Shown one piece after another: positions 1-8,357 of a stretch of DNA of 64,000 nt. Where the stretch lies: NCBI GenBank assembly GCA_046732255.1, contig JBKPMR010000022.1, forward strand, positions 41,308-105,307, written 5' to 3'. Source of the stretch: DATBLE01 sp046732255 (lineage in GTDB: Bacteria; Actinomycetota; Thermoleophilia; Gaiellales; Gaiellaceae). The notes below the pieces were generated by a model. That model was not told the origin of the DNA. It saw only the letters and a program-made list of their open reading frames with translations, and did no database searches. Both the position numbers and the translations under genes were made by a program. Position 1 is the first letter of the stretch; each line of letters opens with the position of its first letter.

Positions 1-117
1 CAGTGGCGCCTCGAGCCGGGGCAGCTGTCGGCTGAGGTCGCAGGACGTCTCCGCGAGGCGACCGCCGAGAGCCGGCGGCTCGCGCCGGCCGCCCGGCCGC
101 TGCTCGCCACGGCGTAG
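1..117 (+). CDS. C-terminal end of an unidentified protein (5' end outside window)
   Basis: An open frame runs in from the left edge and ends with TAG at 115-117, giving about 38 residues that finish in an alanine-rich tail (ending PLLATA). The stop overlaps the GTG of ylxP by one base, so it is the upstream member of the same operon. By gene order in actinobacteria infB would be expected here, but the visible residues do not resemble the C-terminus of IF-2, so no function is assigned. Confidence 0.5.
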   Translation, partial: QWRLEPGQLSAEVAGRLREATAESRRLAPAARPLLATA

Positions 118-413
118 TGCACGGGTACGTCGGGATCCTCTCCATCGAGCTCCACTTCCCCGAAGCCGGGTCGCTGAAGGGGAAACGCAAGCACGTCCTG
201 TCCGCCAAGGCGCAGCTCCAGAACCGCTTCGGCGCCTCGGTCGCCGAGGTCGACCACCACGACCTGTGGCAGCGGTCCGCGCTGGTGATGGCCTGCTCGG
301 CACGGCAGGTAGGTGAGCTCCACGAGTTGCTGGACGGAGCGGAGCGTTGGCTGCACGGCCAGGAGTGGGTGGTCGCCCGCGTTGACCGGCGGATCGTGTC
401 GCTCGGAGACTAG
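117..413 (+). CDS. ylxP: YlxP-like DUF503 protein
   Basis: This 98-residue protein matches the DUF503/YlxP family: it opens with GYVGILSIELHFPEAGSLKGKR, where the LKxKR segment is the family hallmark, and ends in a short beta strand (VARVDRRIVSL). Length is normal. The family sits between infB and rbfA in many bacteria and is linked to ribosome maturation, but its biochemical role is not settled. GTG overlaps the previous stop by one base (TAGTG). In most relatives rbfA follows directly; here a vapBC pair intervenes. Confidence 0.85.
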   Translation: MHGYVGILSIELHFPEAGSLKGKRKHVLSAKAQLQNRFGASVAEVDHHDLWQRSALVMACSARQVGELHELLDGAERWLHGQEWVVARVDRRIVSLGD

Positions 414-416
414 GCA

Positions 417-432
417 TACACCGACAGGTGTA
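417..432 (+). promoter_or_regulatory. Palindromic operator candidate upstream of vapBC
   Basis: A perfect inverted repeat TACACC-gaca-GGTGTA lies 21 bases before vapB, and a further half-site (GGTGTA) follows at 437-442. A -10-like TAGAGT at 441-446 sits 6 bases before the vapB GTG. VapB and VapBC complexes normally autorepress by binding such palindromes, so this is the expected operator; binding itself is inferred. Confidence 0.5.
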
Positions 433-452
433 CGAGGGTGTAGAGTTCGCCT

Positions 453-671
453 GTGAGTCGTACCAACATCGACATCGACGACGAGCTGGTCGGTAAGGCG
501 ATGGAGCTTTACGGGCTCAGGACCAAGCGCGAGGCGGTCGATCTCGCCCTGCGCCGGCTGGTTGGCGGCATCTCGAAGGATCCGCATCGCGGCATGCTCG
601 CGCTGCAGGGCATCGGCTGGGAGGGCGACCTCGACCAGCTGCACGCCTCCAAGGTCGACCCCGACCAGTGA
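453..671 (+). CDS. vapB: VapB-family antitoxin
   Basis: A 72-residue protein whose N-terminus (TNIDIDDELVGKAM, then TKREAVDLALRRLV) is the ribbon-helix-helix DNA-binding fold of VapB/DUF2191 antitoxins. The C-terminal part (GIGWEGDLDQL) resembles the segment that wraps around the toxin. It overlaps vapC by four bases (GTGA), the usual translational coupling of toxin-antitoxin pairs. It is expected to neutralise VapC and repress its own promoter, for which a palindrome is visible at 417-432. The start is GTG with a -10-like hexamer 6 bases upstream, so the mRNA may be leaderless. Confidence 0.85.
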   Translation: MSRTNIDIDDELVGKAMELYGLRTKREAVDLALRRLVGGISKDPHRGMLALQGIGWEGDLDQLHASKVDPDQ

Positions 672-1072
672 TCCTGGTCGACAGCTCGGCGTGGATCGAT
701 CTGCTCCGCGCGACCGAGCGGCCCGCCCATCGCACGCTGCGGCGCCTGCTCGCTGGGGGCGAGGATGTCGCGGTGACAGAGCCCGTTGTGATGGAGGTGC
801 TGTCCGGAGTGGGGAGCGCCCGTGAGGAAGAGGCGGTGCGTGGCCAGCTCGCCGGTTTCCCGCTGTTGCCCGTCGGCGGCATCGACGCCTACGAGCAGGC
901 CGCCGAGATCCACCGCGCTTGCCGGTCGGCCGGAGAGACCGTGCGACGCATCCTGGACTGCCTGATCGCCGTGCCGGCGATCAGGGCCGGCGTGCCGATC
1001 CTGTACTCGGATCGCGACTTCCACGTGATTGCGCGGCACACGTCGCTGGAGGTGTTTGCGCTCGATGACTGA
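668..1072 (+). CDS. vapC: VapC-family PIN-domain ribonuclease toxin
   Basis: A 134-residue PIN-domain protein with the acidic Mg2+ site intact: Asp5 (ILVDSSAWID), Glu43 (VVMEVLSG), Asp97 (RRILDCLIA) and Asp115/117 (LYSDRDF). VapC toxins cleave specific tRNAs or rRNA when VapB is degraded. It overlaps vapB by 4 bases at its start and rbfA by 8 bases at its end, so it is embedded in the ribosome-maturation operon rather than lying as a separate island. An active toxin inside an essential operon would tie rbfA expression to the toxin locus; that consequence is inference. Confidence 0.85.
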   Translation: MILVDSSAWIDLLRATERPAHRTLRRLLAGGEDVAVTEPVVMEVLSGVGSAREEEAVRGQLAGFPLLPVGGIDAYEQAAEIHRACRSAGETVRRILDCLIAVPAIRAGVPILYSDRDFHVIARHTSLEVFALDD

Positions 1073-1409
1073 ACGGATGCGCAGGGTGAACGAGTCCGTC
1101 CGCCAGGTGCTCTCGGAGGCCGTCCCGGAGCTGAAGGACCCGCGGATCGGGTTCGTCACGGTCACCGGCGTCGAGACGTCGCCGGATCTCCGGCACGCCC
1201 GCGTGTTCGTCAGCGTGTTCGGCTCGGAGCGGAAGCGGCAGGCGACGCTGGACGGCCTCGCCGCCGCCCACGGCGTTCTCCAGTCTCGGATCGCCCGCGA
1301 GCTCCGACTGAAGCGGACCCCGCAGCTGGCGTTCGAATACGATCGATCGGTGGAGGAGGGGGTTCGCATGAGCAAGCTGATCGACGAGCTCGCGCCGGAT
1401 GGCGAGTGA
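1065..1409 (+). CDS. rbfA: Ribosome-binding factor A
   Basis: RbfA helps the late maturation of the 30S subunit by binding helix 1 of 16S rRNA. The 114-residue protein has the family pattern: an N-terminal helix RMRRVNESVRQVLSEAV, then DPRIGFVTVTGVETSPDLRHARVFVSVFG (KH-like fold) and RTPQLAFEYDRSVEEG near the C-terminus. ATG 1065 overlaps vapC by 8 bases; ATG 1077 is an alternative four codons later. The 3' end overlaps nrnA by 11 bases. Confidence 0.88.
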   Translation: MTERMRRVNESVRQVLSEAVPELKDPRIGFVTVTGVETSPDLRHARVFVSVFGSERKRQATLDGLAAAHGVLQSRIARELRLKRTPQLAFEYDRSVEEGVRMSKLIDELAPDGE

Positions 1410-2382
1410 CCTGACCGCGGTCGCGGACGCGATCCGCGCCAACGACCGCTTCCTCCTCGTCACCCACGAGAACCCCGACGGCGACGCGCTCGGGTCGATC
1501 CTGGCGATGAAGCTGGCCCTCGACGCGCTCGGCAAGGATGCCGTGATGTTCGTCGGCGGCGAGATGACCCTGCCCCCCGACTACGACTTCATGCCCCTCG
1601 ACGACATCCGGCGCACGCTGCCGGACGACGCGCGCGAGCGTGTGATCCTCGCGCTCGACAGCGCGACGGCGGCGCGGACGCAGCTCGATCCGGCGCTGCT
1701 CACGGGCGTGCCGCTCACCGTGGACATCGACCACCACCACGACAACACCCGGTTCGGGGACGTCAACCTGGTCGTTCCGGACGCGTCCTCGACCGGCGAG
1801 ATCGTCCGTGACCTGCTGGCCGAGCTCGGCGTCGACCTCACCCCCGAGATCGCCGAGGCGATCTACGTCGCGCTCGACACCGACACGGGCCGGTTCCAGT
1901 ACACGAACACGACCCAGAAGGCACACGCCCTCGCGATCGAGCTGATGCAGCACGGCGTCGTCCCGCAGCAGGTCTACCGGCAGATCTACGAGTCGGTGCC
2001 GTTCGAGCGCCAGCAGCTGATCGGGAAAGCACTCGTGCGCGCCCAGCGGTACGAGAACGGCCGGATGATCGTCAGCTACCTGCTGCGCAGCGACTTCGAG
2101 GAGCTCGGCGTGGGGGAGGAGTTCGCCGAGGGCGTGATCGACGAGCTGCGCAAGGTGAAGGGGGTCGAGCTGGCGATGACCGTCCGCGAGCCGCCCGAGG
2201 ACGGCGCCAGGCGGCGGATCTCGATGCGGTCGGCGACGGACGCCCTCGACGTCTCGGCGATCGCGCGGCAGCGGGGCGGCGGCGGGCACATGCGTGCCGC
2301 CGGCTTCTCGACGGACGAGTCGATCGACGAGGTCATCGAGTTCGTGCGCAGCGAGTTCGCGAATGCCGCCGCGCGGGCTTAG
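1399..2382 (+). CDS. nrnA: DHH/DHHA1 nanoRNase / pAp phosphatase
   Basis: NrnA-type enzymes degrade 2-5 nt RNA left by exonucleases and dephosphorylate 3'-phosphoadenosine 5'-phosphate. The 327 residues show the DHH domain (THENPDGDALGS near residue 23 and the DHHH metal motif in VDIDHHHDN near residue 110) and the DHHA1 domain with the RNA-binding GGGGHMRAAGF near residue 290. The gene overlaps rbfA by 11 bases and truB by 20 bases, the standard rbfA-nrnA-truB order. With RNase J, RNase Y and PNPase also in this window it completes an RNA-decay set. Confidence 0.9.
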   Translation: MASDLTAVADAIRANDRFLLVTHENPDGDALGSILAMKLALDALGKDAVMFVGGEMTLPPDYDFMPLDDIRRTLPDDARERVILALDSATAARTQLDPALLTGVPLTVDIDHHHDNTRFGDVNLVVPDASSTGEIVRDLLAELGVDLTPEIAEAIYVALDTDTGRFQYTNTTQKAHALAIELMQHGVVPQQVYRQIYESVPFERQQLIGKALVRAQRYENGRMIVSYLLRSDFEELGVGEEFAEGVIDELRKVKGVELAMTVREPPEDGARRRISMRSATDALDVSAIARQRGGGGHMRAAGFSTDESIDEVIEFVRSEFANAAARA

Positions 2383-3142
2383 ACCGACGGGCCTGATCCT
2401 GGTCGACAAGCCGGCGGGCCCCTCGTCCTTCCAGGTGATCGCCGCGATCCGCCGAAGGACGGGGGCGCGGACCGGTCACGCGGGCACCCTCGACCCGTTC
2501 GCGAGCGGTCTGCTCCTCGTCCTCTCCGGTGCCGCGACCCGGCTCGCGCGCTGGCTCGTCGGCCTCGACAAGCGCTACGTCACCGAGGTCGACCTTGCGG
2601 CGCGCACCTCGACCGGCGACATCGAGGGTGACGTGGTCGAGGAGTCGGTGGTTCCCTCGCTCGACGACCTCGAGGAGCAGCTGGCGGGGCTGCGCGGGGA
2701 GATCGACCTGCCGGTTCCCGCGGCGTCGGCGGTGAAGATCGCGGGCGAGCGTGCCTATCGCCTGCACCGGAGCGGGCAGACGATCGAGATGCCGGTGCGG
2801 CGCTCGGTGGTGTCGTCGCTCGAGCTCGTCGAGTATCGCGACGGCGTCGCCAGCCTCGACCTGCACGTGGGGTCGGGCACGTACGTCCGCGCGATCGCCG
2901 ACGCGCTCGGCGGCCACTGCCGGACACTCCGACGGCTCGAGGTGGGACCGTTCTCCGTCGACGACGCCGACGAGGAGCGGATCCTGCCGGCGGCGGAGGC
3001 GCTGCCGTTCCTGCCGGCGGTCGAAGTCGATGCGGAGGAGGCGGCCTCGATCCGCACGGGACGCCGACGGGCGCAGGAGGACGTCCGAACGGTCTGCGCC
3101 GGAGAGCTGGTCGCCGTCGGCCGGGTGGTGATGCCGGCGTGA
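2363..3142 (+). CDS. truB: tRNA pseudouridine(55) synthase TruB
   Basis: TruB converts U55 of the tRNA T-loop to pseudouridine. The protein (259 residues) has the signature GHAGTLDPFASGLL with the catalytic Asp of GTLDP, preceded by LVDKPAGPSS, and a later GTYVRAIADALG motif. The start at ATG 2363 gives a normal N-terminus and a 20-base overlap with nrnA; upstream in-frame codons would add only an arginine/serine-rich shadow peptide. It ends in a GTGA overlap with ribF. Confidence 0.9.
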   Translation: MPPRGLRPTGLILVDKPAGPSSFQVIAAIRRRTGARTGHAGTLDPFASGLLLVLSGAATRLARWLVGLDKRYVTEVDLAARTSTGDIEGDVVEESVVPSLDDLEEQLAGLRGEIDLPVPAASAVKIAGERAYRLHRSGQTIEMPVRRSVVSSLELVEYRDGVASLDLHVGSGTYVRAIADALGGHCRTLRRLEVGPFSVDDADEERILPAAEALPFLPAVEVDAEEAASIRTGRRRAQEDVRTVCAGELVAVGRVVMPA

Positions 3143-4005
3143 AGATTGCACGGGACGTCTCCGAGCTCGAGCGCCTGCCCCGGGCAGTCGCGATCGGAAC
3201 GTTCGACGGCGTCCACCTGGGACACCGGCGGGTGATCGACGTAGCGCTCGCCGCCGGGCCGAGGCCGACGGTGGTCACGTTCGACCCGCACCCGAGGCGG
3301 GTGCTCGGGTACGCGGTCGAGCAGCTCGCCACGCTCGAGCGGCGGCTCGAGCTCTTGGCCGAGCTCGGCGTGGAGGAAACACTCGTCGTCGAGTTCACCC
3401 TCGAGACGCAGCGGATCGAGCCGGACGACTTCGCCGAGCAGTACCTGCGGGCGATCGGCGCCGAGATGATCGTCGCCGGCGAGGACTTCCGTTTCGGGCA
3501 CCGGCGCGCGGGCGATCTTGCACTTCTGGCAGAGCTCGGCTTCGACGTGCGTCCCGTTTCGCTCCTCGAAGGCGTCTCGTCGTCGGACATCCGGCATCTC
3601 CTCCACGAGGGCGACGTCGTCGCAGCGGCACGGCTGCTCGGGCATCCGCCCGAGGTGGAGGGGCTCGTGGTCGAGGGAGACGCCCGCGGCGGCACGCTCG
3701 GCTTCCCGACCGCGAACGTCGCCGCCGATCCGACGCTGCTCGTCCCCTTGCACGGGATCTACGCGGGCTTTGCGGGCGGGCACCGCGCCGCGATCTCGAT
3801 CGGCACGAACCCGCACTACGGCGGCGACGAGCTCCGGATCGAGGCGTTCCTGCTCGGCTTCGCGGGCGATCTGTACGGCAGGCGCCTGATCGTCGAGCTC
3901 TGGAAACGCCTGCGGGACGAGCAGGTCTTCGAGAGCGAGCAGGCGCTGATCGACCAGATCGCACGTGACGTCGAGGCGACCGAGCAGGCCGAGCGGCCTG
4001 CCTAG
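3139..4005 (+). CDS. ribF: Bifunctional riboflavin kinase / FAD synthetase
   Basis: RibF makes FMN then FAD from riboflavin. The 288 residues contain the N-terminal nucleotidyltransferase half (GTFDGVHLGHRRVI with the HxGH-like motif, and TFDPHPRRVL) and the C-terminal flavokinase half with GFPTANV near residue 191 and a late IVELWKRLRDE. The start overlaps truB by 4 bases (GTGA), a common truB-ribF coupling. The stop codon's last base begins a 26-bp palindrome that it shares with the convergent ggt gene. Confidence 0.9.
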   Translation: MKIARDVSELERLPRAVAIGTFDGVHLGHRRVIDVALAAGPRPTVVTFDPHPRRVLGYAVEQLATLERRLELLAELGVEETLVVEFTLETQRIEPDDFAEQYLRAIGAEMIVAGEDFRFGHRRAGDLALLAELGFDVRPVSLLEGVSSSDIRHLLHEGDVVAAARLLGHPPEVEGLVVEGDARGGTLGFPTANVAADPTLLVPLHGIYAGFAGGHRAAISIGTNPHYGGDELRIEAFLLGFAGDLYGRRLIVELWKRLRDEQVFESEQALIDQIARDVEATEQAERPA

Positions 4006-4030
4006 GGACAGTCCCTTAAGGGACTGTCCC
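4005..4030. terminator. 26-bp perfect palindrome shared by convergent ribF and ggt
   Basis: Two 11-base arms GGGACAGTCCC / GGGACTGTCCC with a TTAA centre form a perfect palindrome. The ribF stop ends on its first base, and the ggt stop (TTA read as TAA at 4018-4016) lies in its centre, so the last ggt codons are encoded by the palindrome. It lacks a U-tract. It is probably a bidirectional transcript-end structure, and the same GGGACnGTCC core recurs at 8367-8400 and 11924-11954. Confidence 0.6.
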
Positions 4031-5389
4031 CGCGAACCCGCTCCGGCGGGGATCGGCGGCGGGACCTGCGCGCGCGACCAGGCTGACGCCGCCGAAGTAG
4101 TGGTGACGGGCGGACCAGCGCCTAACCCAGAGTCCACGACGCTCGAGCGCGGCGAGCGCCGGCTCGTCGGCGCCGGGTTCGGCGTTCACGGTCGTGCCCG
4201 CGCGGTGGACCCGCGGCCGGTCGACGGCTGCCTGAGGCGGATCGCCCGCGTCGAGGATCGCGGCGGCAACGCCGACCAGTGCCGTCCGCAGCCGCGTGCC
4301 GCCGGCGGCTCCGATCCCGAGCGCCGGCCCGTCGGCGTCGAACGCGACACTCGGCGCCATCATGCTCTGCATGCGGGTATCCGGCTCGAGTGTGCCGACG
4401 AGCAGATCCACCTCGCCGAGCATGCTGTTCAGGTGCAGGTCGAGGCCGGGGAGCCAGTCGCCGGAGCCGAGCCCGAGGCTCGTCGTCAGCACGCAGACGC
4501 TGCCCGTGCGGTCGACGGTCACCAGGTTGGTGGTGTGGCCTTCGCCGCCGCCTCCGCCGAGGGCTTCGACCAGCGCCAATGTCCGCTGCGTCTCGTCGAG
4601 CCCGGCGAGCGCGGGGAGGTGCTCGAGCGCGGGCGCGATGCCGGCCAGGCCTCCGCGCGTCAGGAACCGGGTTCCCGCATAGGCCGTCTCGATCGGCTCG
4701 GTCCACGCCGCTTCGTACCCGGCCAGGTCGACCGGTGTGACCACGCCGCCGCGCTCGGCGACGAGCTCGAGCAGCGACTCGGCGATCGACCCCGTGTAGA
4801 CGCTCGCGGCGCCCTCCTCGACGACGAGCTCCAGCGCCCGGACAAGCGCGGGCTGCTCGAGCCGCTCGCCCGGCCGGAGCAGCCGCCCTTCGGGCGCGTA
4901 GATCCGAGCACCCTCGCGCATCGTCATCACCGGCTCGAGCATCTGGAGGCAGGCGACGTGCGCCGGCGGCATCGGCACGCCTTCGCGGGCAAGCCGGAGC
5001 GCCGGGCCGCACAGCTCCGCCCACGGCAGGCGTCCGTGCGCGCGCCAGAGCGCGTCCAGGCCTGCCGGGACGCCGGGCACCGCGCAGGACGCCGCGCCGA
5101 CCGCGTAGTGGACGAGCTCCTCCCCGAACGGCACCTCGAGCTCCAGGAGCGGCGCTCCGGAGCCGCTCGGGACGGCGCAGAAGCAGTCCAGGTTCCGCAC
5201 CGCTCCCGAGCCGGCGTCGAAGTAGATCGCATGCCCCCCGCCGAGCAAACCCGTCATCACCGTCTCGGCGACGCAGGACGCGAGGCAGGCGGCGACGGCG
5301 GCGTCTGCGGCGGTGCCGCCGGCCTCGAGAACCTCGATCCCGGCAGCGGTGGTGGCCGGATGGCCGGCGGCGACGGCTGCCGGAAGCAT
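4016..5389 (-). CDS. ggt: Gamma-glutamyltranspeptidase
   Basis: GGT is an Ntn-hydrolase that cleaves glutathione and other gamma-glutamyl compounds after self-processing at a Thr. This 457-residue protein begins MLPAAVAAGHPATTAAGIEVL and keeps the processing-site threonine in EGHTTNLVTVD plus the following LTTSLGLGSG oxyanion segment. It is shorter than the 530-580 residues of exported GGTs and shows no signal peptide, so it is probably cytoplasmic. ATG 5389 was chosen because TAGGGT (5402-5397) sits 7 bases upstream and rpsO begins just beyond on the other strand. The last residues are encoded by the shared palindrome. Confidence 0.8.
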   Translation of the reverse strand: MLPAAVAAGHPATTAAGIEVLEAGGTAADAAVAACLASCVAETVMTGLLGGGHAIYFDAGSGAVRNLDCFCAVPSGSGAPLLELEVPFGEELVHYAVGAASCAVPGVPAGLDALWRAHGRLPWAELCGPALRLAREGVPMPPAHVACLQMLEPVMTMREGARIYAPEGRLLRPGERLEQPALVRALELVVEEGAASVYTGSIAESLLELVAERGGVVTPVDLAGYEAAWTEPIETAYAGTRFLTRGGLAGIAPALEHLPALAGLDETQRTLALVEALGGGGGEGHTTNLVTVDRTGSVCVLTTSLGLGSGDWLPGLDLHLNSMLGEVDLLVGTLEPDTRMQSMMAPSVAFDADGPALGIGAAGGTRLRTALVGVAAAILDAGDPPQAAVDRPRVHRAGTTVNAEPGADEPALAALERRGLWVRRWSARHHYFGGVSLVARAGPAADPRRSGFAGTVP

Positions 5390-5480
5390 CCCTGCTACCC
5401 TACGGCCAGACCGCGACCTCGGCCGTGCGTCCGCTTCCGACGGCGCGCTGGGATCGCGGAGACGTCTACCCGGAGGTTTT

Positions 5481-5750
5481 ATGACTCTGACCAAGGAAGC
5501 CAAGCTGGAGATCGTCGGCAAGCACGGTCGGCACGAGGGCGACACCGGCTCGCCGGAGGTGCAGATCGCCCTCCTCACCACCCGGATCAACGAGCTCACC
5601 GAGCACCTGCGCACGCATGCGAAGGACCACTACTCGCGCCGCGGCCTGCTCAAGCTCGTCGGCCGCCGCCGGCGCCTGCTCGATTACCTCCAGCGCACGA
5701 ACCTCGAGAGCTACCGCGCCCTGATCAAGGAGCTGGGCCTGAGGAGGTAG
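5481..5750 (+). CDS. rpsO: 30S ribosomal protein S15
   Basis: The 89-residue protein is a full-length S15: it begins MTLTKEAKLEIVGKHGRHEGDTGSPEVQIA, has the helix NELTEHLRTHAKDHYSRRGLL and the conserved VGRRRRLLDYLQ. S15 binds the central domain of 16S rRNA. A clear ribosome binding site GGAGG (5472-5476) fixes the ATG at 5481; longer in-frame extensions upstream overlap ggt and are not credible. rpsO-pnp is the classical pairing, with a structured leader between the two. Confidence 0.95.
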   Translation: MTLTKEAKLEIVGKHGRHEGDTGSPEVQIALLTTRINELTEHLRTHAKDHYSRRGLLKLVGRRRRLLDYLQRTNLESYRALIKELGLRR

Positions 5751-5769
5751 GAGCGGCAAGAACTAGCAC

Positions 5770-5844
5770 GGAGAGTGGAAGTTTGAGCGAGCGGCGGCGA
5801 AGCCGGCGCTGACTCAAACCTCCACTCTCCACGAAGAGTGGAGG
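5770..5844 (+). promoter_or_regulatory. Structured pnp leader with two mutually exclusive hairpins
   Basis: An 18-base left arm (5770-5787, starting GGAGAGTGGA) pairs with 5813-5830 with one mismatch across a 25-base GC-rich loop. The 3' arm CCTCCACTCT (5819-5828) is also a perfect complement of AGAGTGGAGG (5835-5844), which contains the pnp ribosome binding site GGAGG. The two pairings cannot coexist. A long rpsO-pnp stem cut by RNase III controls pnp in enterobacteria; an equivalent cleavage or switch here is inference. Confidence 0.6.
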
Positions 5845-5849
5845 AACAC

Positions 5850-8354
5850 ATGACAGTCGTAAGTGACGTCGAGGAGCGGGTGCAGCGTGCTTCCGCCGTC
5901 CTCGGCACCACCACGGTCTCGCTGACCGTCGGTGACCAGGAGATCAGCTTCGAGACCGGCAAGCTGGCGAAGCAGGCGGACGGGGCCGTCCTCGTCCGCT
6001 CCGGCGAGACGATGGTGCTCGCCACCGCCCAGGGGCGGATGGAAACGCGCGAGGGCGCGGACTTCTTCCCGCTGACGGTCGACGTCGAGGAGCGGATGTA
6101 TGCCGCCGGGAAGATCCCCGGCGGTTTCTTCAAGCGGGAAGGGCGCCCCACCGAACGGGCGATCCTCACCGCGCGGATGATCGACCGCCCGATCCGGCCG
6201 CTCTGGCCGAAGGGCTTCCGCAACGAGGTGCAGGTGATCTGCACCGTCCTGTCCGCCGACCTCGTCACCCCGCACGACATCCTGTGCATCAACGGGGCGT
6301 CGGCGGCGCTGATGATCTCGCCGCTGCCGTTCATGGGGCCGGTCGGAGCCGTTCGTATGGGGATGATCGACGGCAAGCTCGTCGTCAACCCGACGCTCCA
6401 GGAGTCGGAGGAGGAGTCCAGTCTCGACCTGATCGTCGTCGGCACGCTCGACGGGCTGACGATGGTCGAGGCCGGCGCGGCGGAGATCCCCGAGGCGGAG
6501 CTGCTCGAGGCGCTCGAGCTCGCGCACCGGGAGATCAAGCGGATCTGCGAGGTGCAGCTCGACCTCGCACGGCAGGTCGGCAAGCCGAAGTGGCTCGACA
6601 CCTCGCTGACCGAGGAGCTGAAGGGCGCGCACGGCGACCGGATCCGCTCCGCGATCGCTGAGCACGGCCTGCGCGAGTCCGGGGCAGCCGTCGAGGCAAT
6701 CTTCTCGGAGCTCTGCCCGGAGCTGACGATGGAGTCGACCGAGGACGACATCACCCGCCAGCTGCAGGTTCGCCAGAGCCTGAGCACGCTGCTGGAGACC
6801 CTCCGTCTGCAGGCGGTCGAGGCCCCGGTCCGCAACCAGTTCGAGAGCGAGCTGCGGGCGCTCACCGACGCCGAACAGGACTCCAAGGAGCTGAAGTCGG
6901 CGAAACGGTCCCTCCTGTTCGACCGGATCGTCGAGACCGTCGAGCTCCCCTTCCCGGTCGCTCCGGCGTCCGGCGAGGACGAGGCGGCCGTCAAGGACAC
7001 GCTGACGAAGCAGTTCGTCAAGCGCGCCGCCGAGGCGATCTACAAGGACCTCGTCCGGAAGAAGATCGCGGTCGAGAAGCGCCGGCCCGACGGCCGCGGC
7101 GCGGAGGAGATCCGCCCGATCGAGACCGAGGTGGGCGTCTCGCCGCGCACCCACGGCTCTGCGCTCTTCACCCGCGGGCAGACGCAGATCATGAGCCTGC
7201 TGACGCTCGGGACGGCGAAGGAGGGACAGCGGATCGACGACCTCTCGCTGGAGACCGACCGCCGGTACATGCACCACTACAACTTCCCGCCCTACTCGGT
7301 CGGCGAGACCGGGTTCATGCGGGGCCCGAAGCGCCGCGACATCGGCCACGGCGCGCTCGCGCAGCGGGCGCTCGAGCCGATGATCCCGGGGCCGGAGGAC
7401 TTCCCGTACACGATCCGGATCGTCTCCGAGACCCTGGAGTCGAACGGCTCGTCGTCGATGGGATCCGTCTGCGGGTCCACGCTCGCCCTGATGGACGCGG
7501 GCGTACCGATCAAGGCGCCGGTCAGCGGCATCGCGATGGGCCTCGTCAAGGAGGGCGACGACTACGTGATCCTGACGGACATCCAGGGTGCGGAGGATCA
7601 CCTCGGCGACATGGACTTCAAGGTCGCCGGCACGCGTGACGGCGTGACCGCGCTCCAGATGGACATCAAGATCACCGGCGTCACGCAGGAGATCATGCGC
7701 CAGGCGCTCGCCCAGGCGAAGCAGGCCCGCGAGTTCATCCTCGGCCGGATGGCCGAGACGATTGCGGAGACCCGCACCGAGCTGGCCGAGAACGCCCCGC
7801 GGATCTCCTCCGTGAAGATCGACCCGGAGAAGATCGGCATGGTGATCGGCAAGGGCGGCGAGACGATCCGCGCGCTCGAGGCCGAGAACGACGTCCAGAT
7901 CGACATCGAGGAGGACGGGACGATCCTGATCTACGCCACCGAGGGGACGAAGGCGAGCGCCGCGATCGCGGCGATCGAGTCGATCACGAAGGAGCCCGAG
8001 GTCGGCGACACCTACACCGGCAAGGTCGTCAAGACGACCCAGTTCGGCGCGTTCGTCGAGCTGAAGAAGGGAACCGACGGGCTGCTGCACGTGTCCAACG
8101 TCGGCCCCGGCCGAGTCGGTCACATCGAGGACGTGATCGCGCGCGGCGACGTGCTCGACGTCATCGTCCAGGAGGTGGACAAGGCGCGCGGCCGGATCGG
8201 CCTGAAGCTGGTCGCGAAGCACGAGAACGGCTCGCTGGTCCAGCCCGAGGAGCTGATCGAGCGGGCGAAGAACGCCCCGCCCCGCCCGCCCGAGGACGAT
8301 CGCCCGCGCGGCGACCGCCGCGGCGGACGTGGCGGCGGCCGCCGCGACCGCTAG
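5850..8354 (+). CDS. pnp: Polyribonucleotide nucleotidyltransferase (PNPase)
   Basis: PNPase degrades RNA 3'-5' by phosphorolysis and can add tails. The 834 residues carry two RNase PH domains (first with GKIPGGFFKREGRPTE, second with SDG-like METDRRYMHHYNFPPYS region), a KH domain with GxxG in VIGKGGETI near residue 655, an S1 domain beginning GDTYTGKVV near residue 717, and an Arg/Gly-rich tail (RGGRGGGRR) typical of actinobacterial PNPases. ATG 5850 has GGAGG six bases upstream; that site is the one captured by the alternative leader hairpin. Confidence 0.95.
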   Translation: MTVVSDVEERVQRASAVLGTTTVSLTVGDQEISFETGKLAKQADGAVLVRSGETMVLATAQGRMETREGADFFPLTVDVEERMYAAGKIPGGFFKREGRPTERAILTARMIDRPIRPLWPKGFRNEVQVICTVLSADLVTPHDILCINGASAALMISPLPFMGPVGAVRMGMIDGKLVVNPTLQESEEESSLDLIVVGTLDGLTMVEAGAAEIPEAELLEALELAHREIKRICEVQLDLARQVGKPKWLDTSLTEELKGAHGDRIRSAIAEHGLRESGAAVEAIFSELCPELTMESTEDDITRQLQVRQSLSTLLETLRLQAVEAPVRNQFESELRALTDAEQDSKELKSAKRSLLFDRIVETVELPFPVAPASGEDEAAVKDTLTKQFVKRAAEAIYKDLVRKKIAVEKRRPDGRGAEEIRPIETEVGVSPRTHGSALFTRGQTQIMSLLTLGTAKEGQRIDDLSLETDRRYMHHYNFPPYSVGETGFMRGPKRRDIGHGALAQRALEPMIPGPEDFPYTIRIVSETLESNGSSSMGSVCGSTLALMDAGVPIKAPVSGIAMGLVKEGDDYVILTDIQGAEDHLGDMDFKVAGTRDGVTALQMDIKITGVTQEIMRQALAQAKQAREFILGRMAETIAETRTELAENAPRISSVKIDPEKIGMVIGKGGETIRALEAENDVQIDIEEDGTILIYATEGTKASAAIAAIESITKEPEVGDTYTGKVVKTTQFGAFVELKKGTDGLLHVSNVGPGRVGHIEDVIARGDVLDVIVQEVDKARGRIGLKLVAKHENGSLVQPEELIERAKNAPPRPPEDDRPRGDRRGGRGGGRRDR

Positions 8355-8357
8355 GCG

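Noticed and set aside
1..117. Assignment of the left partial gene as infB
   Set aside because: Gene order would predict it, but the visible C-terminal residues do not look like IF-2.
3965..5812. A 615-codon plus-strand frame between ribF and pnp
   Set aside because: It runs antisense to ggt and out of frame with rpsO; composition is shadow-like.
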